A stretch of DNA of 27,508 nucleotides from JBKECO01 sp047974745 (GTDB lineage: Bacteria > Bacillota > Clostridia > Lachnospirales > Lachnospiraceae), in NCBI GenBank assembly GCA_047974745.1, contig JBKECO010000064.1, positions 1-27,508 of the forward strand, written 5' to 3'. Positions 1 to 8,028 of this stretch are shown one piece after another. Every line of letters begins with the position of its first letter. The first letter of the stretch is position 1. A program made the translations under genes and the position numbers. The notes below the pieces were generated by a model that saw nothing but the letters and a program-made list of their open reading frames with translations, did not search any database and had not been told where the DNA came from.

Positions 1-14
1 GAATTACTGTGATA

Positions 15-1157
15 TTAGATTACTAATGCCAGTAATTCTATATTTTTTGAAGCGTTACTATCGGCATTATCTGTATGTCCACATGCCTTACATACGAACT
101 TTGATTGAGACACCCGATTACTTTTCTCTGTATGCCCACAATGATTACAGCGTTGTGATGTATGGCTTGGATTTACTAATACCAACTTTTTACCATACCA
201 TTCAGCCTTATAGCCGATCATCGTTCTGAATTGATACCAAGACACCTCGCTGATACTTTTTGCCAAATCTTTGGCTTGTTGCATCTTTTTAACTTTCAAA
301 TCTTCCATTCCAATAATGTCGTGGTTTTTGACAACCTCGGTAGAAAGTTTTTGAAGATAATCGGTGCGACAATTAACGATTTTCTCATGGATTCTAGCCA
401 CTTTAATGCGTTGCTTGTTCCAGTTTGAACCGCCTTTCGTTCCTCTTGATAAGATACGCTGTTCTTTAGCCAATTTCTTTTCCAGTGATTGAAAGAACTT
501 AGGATTATCATATTGAATCCCATTTGATAGAGTGGCAAATTTAGCAAGTCCAACATCTATTCCAACTACCGAACCCGTCTTTGACAGCTTGTTGACTTCT
601 GTTTCCACTAATAGAGAAACAAAATATTTGCCACTAGATGCTCTGCTAATAGTTGCTCTTTTCATTGTTCCAAGGATATCTCTTGAATTAGCAAAACGTA
701 CTAGCCCTAGTTTTGGAAGTTGCATATATCTGTCTACAATCTTGATATTTTCATTGATGTTTTTTGTTGTATAGGACTGAATAGGATTCTTCTTGGACTT
801 GAATTTCGGCTTATCACTTTGTTTTTTATAGTATCTTGAATACGCATCGGCAACATACTCAACGGATGCTTGTAAAGCGATTGAATCAACCTCTTTCAGC
901 CAAGTATAATACTTTTTCAACTGAACAATATCTTTCACTGATTGCACTTTATTGAAAAACTTTGTCTTGTAGTTGTTTTCAGCTAAAAATCCCTGTTGTA
1001 CTAATTCGTTGGTAATATCCCAATATCGTTCTTCTTTTTTCTGTTCAGAAATTGCGAAGTTCGCTACAAAGCGACAACAACCGATTGTCTTATTAATTAA
1101 TTCCATTTGCTCTTTGTTAGGATATAATCTATACTTAAAAGCTTTTTTGATTAACAT
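15..1157 (-). CDS. tnpB: TnpB, IS605-type RNA-guided endonuclease
   Basis: A 380-aa OrfB/TnpB protein, the transposon-encoded ancestor of Cas12. Known family members use an RNA from the element's right end to cut DNA next to a target motif. The N-terminal helical/WED-like region begins with the typical KAFKYRLYPN. The RuvC residues look complete: D201 in GIDVGLAKFATLS, E285 in GMEDLKV and D366 in DNADSNASKNI. A zinc ribbon has C337, C340, C356 and C359. The ATG at 1157 follows an AAAGGAG site, and a TTGACA promoter lies upstream at 1188-1216 (minus strand). Length is normal for the family. Nothing looks broken, in contrast to the neighbouring tnpA. Being a nuclease is family knowledge; activity here is inferred. 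Confidence 0.93.
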   Translation of the reverse strand: MLIKKAFKYRLYPNKEQMELINKTIGCCRFVANFAISEQKKEERYWDITNELVQQGFLAENNYKTKFFNKVQSVKDIVQLKKYYTWLKEVDSIALQASVEYVADAYSRYYKKQSDKPKFKSKKNPIQSYTTKNINENIKIVDRYMQLPKLGLVRFANSRDILGTMKRATISRASSGKYFVSLLVETEVNKLSKTGSVVGIDVGLAKFATLSNGIQYDNPKFFQSLEKKLAKEQRILSRGTKGGSNWNKQRIKVARIHEKIVNCRTDYLQKLSTEVVKNHDIIGMEDLKVKKMQQAKDLAKSISEVSWYQFRTMIGYKAEWYGKKLVLVNPSHTSQRCNHCGHTEKSNRVSQSKFVCKACGHTDNADSNASKNIELLALVI

Positions 1158-1216
1158 TGACTTTAACTCCTTTCTTAGTATATACTTATAGTATATTTAT
1201 TTTGAACCTATGTCAA
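1157..1216. promoter_or_regulatory. Face-to-face promoters sharing one palindrome (IS operator)
   Basis: Plus strand: TTGACT at 1157-1162, 18-nt spacer, TATACT at 1181-1186, reading toward the small RHH ORF and tnpA. Minus strand: TTGACA at 1211-1216, 17-nt spacer, TACTAT at 1188-1193, reading toward tnpB. A 17-bp palindrome, ATATACT-TAT-AGTATAT at 1180-1196, covers both -10 boxes. One DNA-binding protein there could shut both promoters. Binding by the adjacent RHH protein is inference. Confidence 0.6.
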
Positions 1217-1242
1217 TGATTTATACCAAGAAAGGAAAGGTA

Positions 1243-1377
1243 ATGGAACGCATACCGAAATTAATCAAATTTCCAATTGATTTGTTCGTTAGAAATGAAG
1301 AATACAAAGAAAAGCACAATATTAAGACATTCTCCGAGACAGTATATCAGCTAATCCGCAAAGGACTAGAAGCTTGA
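1243..1377 (+). CDS. 44-aa ribbon-helix-helix-like small protein
   Basis: A short ORF with a good ribosome site (AAAGGAAAGG, then ATG). The protein begins MERIPKLIKFPID (likely beta strand), continues with a helix around residues 14-28, and ends with TFSETVYQLIRKGLEA, which resembles the second helix of Arc/CopG-type ribbon-helix-helix DNA-binding proteins. Its TGA overlaps the ATG of tnpA by one base (1375-1377 and 1377-1379), so the two were probably translationally coupled. It follows a palindrome overlapping divergent promoters, which suggests an autorepressor that also controls tnpA and tnpB. The fold is recognised only from pattern. It could alternatively be a leader ORF that merely drives tnpA translation. 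Confidence 0.65.
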   Translation: MERIPKLIKFPIDLFVRNEEYKEKHNIKTFSETVYQLIRKGLEA

Positions 1378-1768
1378 TGGATTATATCTCCGAAAATCAT
1401 AGTAAGCACTTACTCATGTGTCACCTAATATATGTTTGTAAGTATCGAAAGAAGTTACTTGTACGATTGGGTGAATACATCAAGCAAGAAACTCAACGTA
1501 TAGCTAATCATTATGATTGGGAAATCATTGAACAAGAAATTGTCAATGATCACATTCATTTATTGATACGATATTCTCCTAAGTGGAGCAGTTTGTTAGG
1601 TTGCTAAAACAACAAACTACTTATCGAATTTAGCAACAACATCAAAATTATTTGTCAAAACACTTTAGGAAAGAACATACCTTTTGGAGTGATGGTTACT
1701 TTTCTAGCAGTATTGATTATGTCAGCCAAGAAACTATCCAAAAGTACATCGAATCCCAAAGCAGTTAG
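1377..1768 (+). pseudogene. tnpA: TnpA (Y1 HUH transposase), frameshifted and with amber stop
   Basis: IS200/IS605 single-strand transposase remnant. The first frame (from ATG 1377) gives HLIYVCKYRKKLL and the HUH motif DHIHLL, then runs into an early stop after about 76 residues because of a frameshift near 1583-1586. The second frame resumes with EQFVRLLKQQTTYRI, meets TAG at 1631-1633 where relatives have Trp, and continues NYLSKHFRKEHTFWSDGYF to QKYIESQ, which holds the catalytic Tyr (codon 1745-1747). The joined length (about 130 aa) fits the family. Two separate lesions make the gene dead. The longer frame starting at TTG 1374 is not needed, because the ATG at 1377 matches the coupled start. 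Confidence 0.9.
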
Positions 1769-1776
1769 GCTTACAT

Positions 1777-1799
1777 CCCCTAGTCTAAAGACATAGGGG
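1777..1799. repeat. IS end hairpin
   Basis: CCCCTA (1777-1782) pairs with TAGGGG (1794-1799) and GTC (1783-1785) with GAC (1790-1792). The loop is TAAA, with A1793 bulged. It sits 8 nt after the tnpA stop, where IS200/IS605 elements carry the hairpin read by TnpA. The stop codon of the minus-strand transporter gene (1780-1782) falls in its left arm. Confidence 0.75.
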
Positions 1800-3861
1800 T
1801 TTTACGCCCTAAATTATAAAATTTTGCACCCAGTGACAGATAGGGAATCCATCTATCAAAGACCAAAAGGACGGATGGGAGCAGGGTAAGGGTGAGTATA
1901 AATGCCACAGCACCGCCTCTTCCGATCAGGATTCCGAGTACCTGAATAATTTCTTCATTTGAAATCATTCCCAGAGAAAACCCTGCAAAAGTCATAGTCA
2001 GTGCAGATACCAGCATGGATTTGATACAGTCCGTGATGGTATCCCGCATTGCCTTTAATGGGGGCTTTTGCTGTCGTTCTTTCATATATCTATCTGTTAA
2101 AAGTATCGCATAATCGATGGTGGCACCCATCATGACCGCACTTACTACAAGATAACCGATATAGCTCATTTGCTCACCCGTGAAATATGGGACTGACATA
2201 TTGATCCAGATTGCGACCTTTATCGTAAAAATCAGGATCACCGGCAGAATCAGGGATTTGAACTGAAGCAAAAGAACCAGGAATATCGTTACCAGTGTGA
2301 TCATATTGACCACCTGATTATCCCTCTGAACTGTAACCATCATGTCGTACATATTTGCTGTTTCTCCAACAGCATATACCTCATCACCATAGTACTGTGC
2401 CGCAGTCTGGCGAATCTCTTCCATTCCATCAAATGCAGCCTGACCTTCGGTATCCAGTGTCGTTCCTACAATGATTCGAGCATAGTCCTCGGAATAGAAG
2501 TTGCTGACGATTTCCTCTGAAAGGAATTCCTCCGGGATTTTATTACTTACCATCGTGACATAGGATGTCACTGTTTTGACATAGGGCAGTGCTTCGAGAT
2601 CCTCGCACAGCTGCATCTCCGAGGTGGAATCACCGGTAGGTACCAGGACCACCATGGTATTTAAATTGTCAAAAACGGCTTCGATTTTCTCTTCGTCTAG
2701 TCCGATTCGGCTATCCGGCTCAGCTTCCCCAGTTCCATATAGAAATTCGTTGTTCTTTTGTGCAAGAAATACCGGAAAGGCCAGCAGCAGAACCAGAATC
2801 AGGATCGGCATCCTCATCTTGACCAGAACCTTACCTGCTGTGTGGAAATCAGGAAGAAGGCTTTTGTGTTTGGTTCGATCCAGCAACTTATAGATACAAA
2901 GTATGACAGCTGGTAAAAAGATCATAACACACAGATAACTGATCACGACGCCTCGTACAAGGGAAACACCCATATCAGGACCGATCTTGAAATCCATGAA
3001 CATTAAAGCAATAAAGCCAAAAAATGTAGTGGCCGCACTTCCGAAAATTGACTTGAACGAGTCCTTCATGGCCAGCTTCATTGCCTCGTTCACATCCGAA
3101 GTCTTATCCCTGTTTGCCTCGAAGCTGTGGGAGAGGAATACGGCATAGTCCAGCGAGACTGCCAGCTGCAGGATCGGTGTGACTGACAGAGTCACAAATG
3201 ACATCTCTCCAGAAAAAATCGACATGCCAAGATTAATTACGATTGCAGTACCAATGGTAAAAAAGTATAGAAGGGGCTCAATCCAGCTTTTGGTCGTCAA
3301 AATCAGAATCAGCAGGATCAGAACTCCCAGTACCACAATGGCTTTCACAGAAGTCGATAGTGCCATGCTTTGGGAAAAGGCCGACATAGCTGCACTTCCG
3401 ATCAGACTGCCATCCTCGCCAATCAGCTCATAGATTCCAGCTACTGCTTCCTTTTCCATTCCGTCCTGAATCGTCAGTGTGTATAGTGCATTTCCATCCT
3501 TATAATAAGACTCCACCGTATCCTGATCCAACATTGCAATGGGTGTCGTCAGATCAAGAACATCATCCATCCAGAGGACATCCTCAACCCCTTCGATGGC
3601 AGTAAGCTTTTCCTTTTCTTCCGCAGCCTCCATCAGTGTAACATTGGGAATCATGACGAAAGCATTGGCAATCCCATTGGAAAAGTTATCATCCAGTATA
3701 TTTAATGCATCCGTAGAGTTTACCTCTTCCGGCAAATAATCAATCATGTTATAGTTTATTTCAACTTTAAGTGCTGCAAACCCAAACACTGTCAGAATTA
3801 TAAAAAAAGTGATGATGATCGATTTTTTAAATCGAATTATAAAATCTACAATTTTATCCAT
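1780..3861 (-). CDS. MMPL/RND-superfamily transporter
   Basis: A 693-aa membrane protein with two similar halves. Each has one N-terminal membrane helix (about 13-32 and 350-367), a large outer loop, then a five-helix bundle (about 172-325 and 517-668). Both bundles contain the MMPL Asp-Tyr pair expected in the proton path: D238-Y239 in SLDYAVFL and D583-Y584 in TIDYAILL. MMPL proteins export lipids or hydrophobic compounds with proton energy; the substrate here is unknown. The ATG at 3861 lies 18 bp after the heptad-repeat protein gene, so the two form an operon divergent from a TetR gene. Oddity: the last residues (about KTPMSLD) and the stop codon lie in or beside the IS end, so the native C-terminus was probably altered. 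Confidence 0.88.
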   Translation of the reverse strand: MDKIVDFIIRFKKSIIITFFIILTVFGFAALKVEINYNMIDYLPEEVNSTDALNILDDNFSNGIANAFVMIPNVTLMEAAEEKEKLTAIEGVEDVLWMDDVLDLTTPIAMLDQDTVESYYKDGNALYTLTIQDGMEKEAVAGIYELIGEDGSLIGSAAMSAFSQSMALSTSVKAIVVLGVLILLILILTTKSWIEPLLYFFTIGTAIVINLGMSIFSGEMSFVTLSVTPILQLAVSLDYAVFLSHSFEANRDKTSDVNEAMKLAMKDSFKSIFGSAATTFFGFIALMFMDFKIGPDMGVSLVRGVVISYLCVMIFLPAVILCIYKLLDRTKHKSLLPDFHTAGKVLVKMRMPILILVLLLAFPVFLAQKNNEFLYGTGEAEPDSRIGLDEEKIEAVFDNLNTMVVLVPTGDSTSEMQLCEDLEALPYVKTVTSYVTMVSNKIPEEFLSEEIVSNFYSEDYARIIVGTTLDTEGQAAFDGMEEIRQTAAQYYGDEVYAVGETANMYDMMVTVQRDNQVVNMITLVTIFLVLLLQFKSLILPVILIFTIKVAIWINMSVPYFTGEQMSYIGYLVVSAVMMGATIDYAILLTDRYMKERQQKPPLKAMRDTITDCIKSMLVSALTMTFAGFSLGMISNEEIIQVLGILIGRGGAVAFILTLTLLPSVLLVFDRWIPYLSLGAKFYNLGRKTPMSLD

Positions 3862-3879
3862 GTTCTCATCCCTTCTGCT

Positions 3880-5745
3880 CTAATTCGTAGTGCCCTTGAA
3901 GAGATTCATGATTCTGTCCCAAAATGTCTCCTCTGGCTCTTCCACTGTTTCTTCTTCGGCCTCAGGGATTTCAATTGCCTGAGTCGTAATGACGAACTGA
4001 ACTGCAGAAGTGTCTTTATTTTCTTCTGATATGTAGGATACAGGTTCAAAGTTGAATTCGTACTGATCGATCATTTTATCAATTTCATCCTGCATTTGCT
4101 GAGGCAAGTCTGATGTCTCATCTGCCAGCTCTTGGGTACCCTCCGACAGCTCCGATACTCCGTCCGTAAAGGTCGAAAGCCCATTGGTGAATTCCCCTGC
4201 ACCTGCTGCAAGTTGATTTGATCCCGCAATAAAGGCAGAGGTTCCTCCAGCAAGCTCTGCCGATCCATTTGCAAGATCTGTAAATCCATTCTTGAACTGA
4301 TCCATTCCCTGTGCATAGACTGCGATTCCACTGTTCAATTCCAAATAGCCGCCTGCAAGCTGGCTGACACCACCAGTATACTGCTCTAATCCCGCCTCAA
4401 ATTCCGGATATCCGGCATTTAGACCTCCGACTGTTCCTACTGCAGCAACGATAGCCTGATATTGAGCATCTGTGATAAACCCTGCCATGACTGCCTGGTA
4501 AAGTGACTGTATATACGGATCTGCTGCCACATTCAAAGTATTGATACCGGAAGCAGTCAATGCCGCATTGGCCGAAGAAAGTCCTGCCGCTATGCTCTGG
4601 GAACCTTGAACCAGTGCCGAACCGCCGCCTGCAGCCTGAGACAGTCCATCCGAGAAGGTCTGTGAGCCTGATGCCAGGCTTTTTGCACCATCGTTCAACT
4701 CTTCCATACTGTCATCTACCTTCTGTATTCCGGAATTGATTCCAAGCACACCCTGTGAAAAACTAAGGACACCTGTGTCAAATACCGAAATTCCATCTCG
4801 CAGTGTAACCATTCCCGATTCCAGTTCATCTGCTCCATCTGCAAGCTTGTGTGTTCCATCATTTAATTCGGCGATTCCATCGGAGAGTTCTGTAAGGCCA
4901 TCTGTCATCTCTTTTGTATCCGGCAGATCCACTGCCATGGAGAATGGGACTGCGGCAATCGAAATTCCATCCATTTCAAAATCTGTAATGTCTGCACTGA
5001 TGGTTATATCCGCATCTTTATCCGGCATAATCGTATAATTGATCTGTTTGCTTTCACCAGCTGCTGCCACTGCTGCATCCTCTGCTGACAGATTAGAATA
5101 TTTGTCGTTGTCCAGTGTAAATGTGATCTGAAGCAGATAGTTTTCATAGAAAACTGGATCTACATTATCATTTTGTGTCGTTGTGACATGAATATCCAGT
5201 TTACCGCTCTTGCCAGCCAGCTCAGCTGCGTCGATTTCTTTTCCGTCTAACAGATACTCGATTTTAATATCCCAAGGCAGATCGCCATTGCTCATATTTC
5301 CCTGATAATAGAAATTTCCTATTTCAGATACCATCTCATAGGTGCCATCAGCCTCAATGATTTCGTTGTTATTCGTCAGATTCTGCACGGAATCATAATT
5401 GCCGTGATCAATGATGTTTCCAGCACTGGAAACATCGAACTGGTTTACGACATAGAGCTCGTTCAAAGAACCGTCATAATCCAGTGTTCCGTAGACAACT
5501 TCCTCTTTATCATATACGGCATCCATTTTTGCAAGCTCTTCCTCGCTCTCAGCTGATGTCACCACTGCCGATTCCGTATCTTCTGTTATTTCCGCTCCTA
5601 TCACTTCCGCTGGAACATAGGTCTGTGTACTCTGGCTCTCTGCATAAACAAGTGCTGGGGTTCCAGTAACTGTAAGCATCGATATTGACAAAGTCAGTGC
5701 AGCACCTGATGTTAATAATTTTTTTACTACCTGCCGATATTTCAT
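3880..5745 (-). CDS. Secreted heptad-repeat protein, partner of MMPL transporter
   Basis: A 621-aa exported protein. The start is placed at the ATG at 5745 because it follows AAGGAGG and opens a clear signal peptide (MKYRQVVKKLL, hydrophobic core 13-34, likely cut near VYA-ES at 35/36); a longer frame to 5802 lacks both. Residues about 85-275 form a beta-rich domain. Residues about 282-400 and 450-545 are repeated seven- and eight-residue units of the type LxxGxxxL (for example ELNDGTHKLADGADEL), as in YhgE/Pip-like proteins, predicted as long rods or coiled coils. The C-terminus is acidic and ends FWDRIMNLFKGTTN without a clear membrane helix. The operon with MMPL suggests an extracellular accessory factor. 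The role is inferred. Confidence 0.75.
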   Translation of the reverse strand: MKYRQVVKKLLTSGAALTLSISMLTVTGTPALVYAESQSTQTYVPAEVIGAEITEDTESAVVTSAESEEELAKMDAVYDKEEVVYGTLDYDGSLNELYVVNQFDVSSAGNIIDHGNYDSVQNLTNNNEIIEADGTYEMVSEIGNFYYQGNMSNGDLPWDIKIEYLLDGKEIDAAELAGKSGKLDIHVTTTQNDNVDPVFYENYLLQITFTLDNDKYSNLSAEDAAVAAAGESKQINYTIMPDKDADITISADITDFEMDGISIAAVPFSMAVDLPDTKEMTDGLTELSDGIAELNDGTHKLADGADELESGMVTLRDGISVFDTGVLSFSQGVLGINSGIQKVDDSMEELNDGAKSLASGSQTFSDGLSQAAGGGSALVQGSQSIAAGLSSANAALTASGINTLNVAADPYIQSLYQAVMAGFITDAQYQAIVAAVGTVGGLNAGYPEFEAGLEQYTGGVSQLAGGYLELNSGIAVYAQGMDQFKNGFTDLANGSAELAGGTSAFIAGSNQLAAGAGEFTNGLSTFTDGVSELSEGTQELADETSDLPQQMQDEIDKMIDQYEFNFEPVSYISEENKDTSAVQFVITTQAIEIPEAEEETVEEPEETFWDRIMNLFKGTTN

Positions 5746-5924
5746 AAATCCTCCTTCACATGACCAATTATTTTCAGTCACGAGTTGTATAATCGTACAC
5801 ATGTATGATAATATGATAAAAACTAGAAATCAATCCATGATTACAGGATTTTTGTACTATAAAAGACAACATACTGAAATATGTACGAAAAAATTACATT
5901 TTTCCTTTTTTATCCGGAGGCGCC
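5746..5924. promoter_or_regulatory. Divergent promoter region with likely TetR operators
   Basis: On minus, TTGATT (5828-5833), a 17-nt spacer and TATCAT (5805-5810) make a promoter for the transporter operon. Its -10 overlaps CGTACACATGTATG (5794-5807). On plus, TACTAT (5855-5860) could be a -10 for the TetR gene, followed by the inverted repeat ACATA-N6-TATGT (5869-5884). CGTACA (5794-5799) and TGTACG (5882-5887) are exact inverse hexamers at the outer edges. This suggests two operators, one per promoter, bound by the TetR protein. The assignment is inference from placement. Confidence 0.45.
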
Positions 5925-6494
5925 ATGAAAACTGATATAAGGATTCAGGTAACTAAGAAAATTCTGAAGGACTCGCTATTGGAGCTTATGCTGATAACAC
6001 CTTTTGATAAAATAACGATAAAAGATATCTGCAGTCAGGCAAATGTGAGCCGTTCTACTTTTTACAGTCATTATGAGGATATCTACTCTCTCCTCAGAGA
6101 TTTTGAGCAGGATCTTTATAAAAATCACAAGATCGAAGAGTTGATCAGCGAAGGCACCCCAAAGTCCCAGGTCCTGAACCGGAGACTTTGTGCAATGCTG
6201 ACCAAGGTCAATGAGCACAATAAATTCTATCGAATCTATCTCGACAATATGGAAGCGGGATTTGTGACCAATGTGTTAGATGAGCATGGAAAAGAAATGG
6301 TCAGCAGCTGGATCAAAAGTGGTCTCTTTGACTCCAGAAGGGATGCTGAATATGCATTCTTATTCTATAAATCTGGCGCAATAGCCTGTATACAGGCATG
6401 GTTAAAGGAGCCGGATTCCGACAGAAAATCTCCGGAAGAGTTCGCCACAAGCCTGATGAAGATCTTTTCCCTGCCGCCAGGTTATTCTCTCTAG
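5925..6494 (+). CDS. TetR/AcrR-family regulator
   Basis: A 189-aa one-component regulator. The N-terminal helix-turn-helix spans about residues 8-50, with the typical ITIKDICSQANVSRSTFYSHY. The rest is the helical ligand and dimer domain, with a C-terminal half resembling TetR_C_7-type members of Firmicutes. The ATG follows CGGAGGCGCC. It is divergent from the MMPL and heptad-repeat operon and most likely represses it until a hydrophobic or envelope-active ligand binds. The gene ends within a 12-bp tandem duplication and only 8 bp from the stop of convergent metY, leaving no room for a terminator between them. Confidence 0.9.
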   Translation: MKTDIRIQVTKKILKDSLLELMLITPFDKITIKDICSQANVSRSTFYSHYEDIYSLLRDFEQDLYKNHKIEELISEGTPKSQVLNRRLCAMLTKVNEHNKFYRIYLDNMEAGFVTNVLDEHGKEMVSSWIKSGLFDSRRDAEYAFLFYKSGAIACIQAWLKEPDSDRKSPEEFATSLMKIFSLPPGYSL

Positions 6495-6508
6495 ATTTCT
6501 CTCTAGAT
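6485..6508. repeat. 12-bp perfect tandem duplication spanning two stop codons
   Basis: TTCTCTCTAGAT occurs twice back to back (6485-6496 and 6497-6508). Because CTAG reads the same on both strands, the TetR stop (6492-6494, plus) lies in the first copy and the metY stop (6503-6505, minus) in the second. Confidence 0.9.
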
Positions 6509-7780
6509 TTGTTCCAATGCCTGTGCAAGATCTTCAATTATATCCTCAACATTCTCGATACCAACAGAGAGTCGGATCAGATCCGGTGCTATTCCTGCCG
6601 CAAGCAGTGCCTCATCTGTGAGTTGTCTGTGGGTATGGCTCGCCGGATGCAGGACACATGTCTTACTGTCAGCAACATGGGTAACGATAGATGCCAGCTT
6701 CAAGGCATCCATGAATTTTACAGAAGCAGCTCTTCCACCCTGAATTCCAAATGCAAGTACACCGCAGGAGCCATTCGGCAGATATTTTTTTGCAAGCTGA
6801 TAGCTTGGATTTCCCGGCAGATCCGGATAATTGATCCATGCCACTTTATCACTGCTTTCTAGAAATTTTGCTACAGCAAGTCCATTTTCTGCATGGCACT
6901 TCATTCTTAGATGCAGAGTCTCCAGACCGAGATTAATATAAAATGCATTTTGAGGTGCCTGGATCGAACCAAGATCACGCATCAGCTGTGCGGTCGCTTT
7001 TGTAATATAAGCTCCTTTTCCAAATCTTTCTGCATAGGTAATTCCATGATAAGACACATCTGGTGTTGTCAGTCCCGGGAATTTCTCTTTCTCTTTCATC
7101 CAGTCAAAATTACCACTATCGATGACACATCCACCTACTGAGACTGCATGACCATCCATGTATTTCGTTGTAGAATGCGTCACGATATCTGCTCCCCATT
7201 CAAATGGCCTACACTGGATCGGTGTAGCAAAGGTATTGTCCACGATCAGGGGAACTCCGTGCTCATGAGCCAGCTTTGCAAATTTTTCAAAATCGAATAC
7301 GGAAACCGTAGGATTCGTAATGGTCTCTCCAAATACGGCTTTTGTGTTCTCCTTAAAATATTTGTCCAATTCCTCAGCAGGAAGATCCTGATCTATAAAG
7401 GTACATTCGATTCCGAGCTTTTTCATCGTAATACCAAACAGATTATAGGTTCCACCATAGATAGCGGAGGATGCAATAAAGTGATCTCCTGCTTCACAGA
7501 TATTAAAAATTGCATAGAAATTCGCTGCCTGTCCTGAGGAAGTTAGCATTGCTGCTGCCCCGCCCTCCAACGCACATATTTTGGCAGCGACTGCATCATT
7601 CGTTGGATTTTGTAATCTGCTGTAAAAGTATCCCTCTGCCTCGAGATCAAATAGTTTACCCATCTCATCACTGGTATCATACTTAAACGTCGTGCTCTGA
7701 TAGATCGGCAGCTGTCTCGGTGCACCCTTTGTGGGTTTAAAGCCTTCGTGCAGGCATAATGTTTCGATCCTGTTCTTCAT
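6503..7780 (-). CDS. metY: O-acetylhomoserine sulfhydrylase (MetY)
   Basis: A 425-aa PLP enzyme of the Cys/Met metabolism family. It makes homocysteine (or methionine) from O-acetylhomoserine and sulfide or methanethiol in the cytosol. The PLP lysine is K206 in THSTTKYMDGH, with D181 in VDNTFATP for the pyridine nitrogen. The start LCLHEGFKPTKGAPRQLPIYQST and the length fit MetY rather than the shorter cystathionine gamma-synthase/lyase group (about 380-400 aa). The ATG has an AAGGAGAG site. It is transcribed alone from a clear sigma-A promoter (7846-7874). No neighbour is a sulfur gene. Some homologues act as thiol scavengers, which cannot be excluded. Confidence 0.93.
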   Translation of the reverse strand: MKNRIETLCLHEGFKPTKGAPRQLPIYQSTTFKYDTSDEMGKLFDLEAEGYFYSRLQNPTNDAVAAKICALEGGAAAMLTSSGQAANFYAIFNICEAGDHFIASSAIYGGTYNLFGITMKKLGIECTFIDQDLPAEELDKYFKENTKAVFGETITNPTVSVFDFEKFAKLAHEHGVPLIVDNTFATPIQCRPFEWGADIVTHSTTKYMDGHAVSVGGCVIDSGNFDWMKEKEKFPGLTTPDVSYHGITYAERFGKGAYITKATAQLMRDLGSIQAPQNAFYINLGLETLHLRMKCHAENGLAVAKFLESSDKVAWINYPDLPGNPSYQLAKKYLPNGSCGVLAFGIQGGRAASVKFMDALKLASIVTHVADSKTCVLHPASHTHRQLTDEALLAAGIAPDLIRLSVGIENVEDIIEDLAQALEQI

Positions 7781-7845
7781 CTTTCACTCTCCTTCAACAT
7801 TGAGGACATATCACACATTTTACTGTGTATTCTTTGGTGTTTTAA

Positions 7846-7874
7846 ATTCTATCATTCCCATAATATAGCGTCAA
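7846..7874 (-). promoter_or_regulatory. metY sigma-A promoter
   Basis: On the minus strand TTGACG (7869-7874), a 17-nt spacer and TAGAAT (7846-7851). The leader contains a small hairpin, ACACA-TTTTAC-TGTGT (7813-7828), between promoter and ribosome site; it could be an operator. The leader is under 70 nt, too short for a SAM riboswitch or T-box. Confidence 0.8.
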
Positions 7875-8028
7875 TTCCAATCTGACGGAAAGTATTTTTA
7901 CACATAACTTTTGCGAGCAAAGTAGATAGTTTTTCTATCTTTTCTGATTCCGTTATGGTAATATTATTTATATTTTTGGGATTTTAATTTGTTTGAGCAC
8001 AGCTAAATTTTATTTCGGGAGATATAAC

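Larger units (their letters stand above)
1..1805. mobile_element. IS605-type element (IS200/IS605 family), incomplete at left window edge
   Basis: A divergent tnpB (minus) and tnpA (plus) pair, as in IS605 and IS608, defines the element. One end is visible: a stem-loop at 1777-1799 just after tnpA, the usual IS200/IS605 subterminal hairpin. The other end would lie beyond tnpB, before position 1, so the tnpB-side end and any guide (omega) RNA overlapping it cannot be seen. The exact boundary near 1800 is not resolved because this family leaves no target duplication. tnpA is broken, so the copy probably cannot move by itself. Confidence 0.85.

Noticed and set aside
1..14. TnpB guide (omega) RNA
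   Set aside because: It would overlap and follow the tnpB 3' end, but only 14 bases are present, too few to call.
6398..6862. Plus-strand ORF (154 codons) across the TetR end and metY
   Set aside because: It overlaps two well-supported genes, has no ribosome site and no recognisable domain.
7781..8028. SAM riboswitch or T-box before metY
   Set aside because: The sigma-A promoter at 7846-7874 leaves a leader under 70 nt with only a 5-bp hairpin; neither structure fits.
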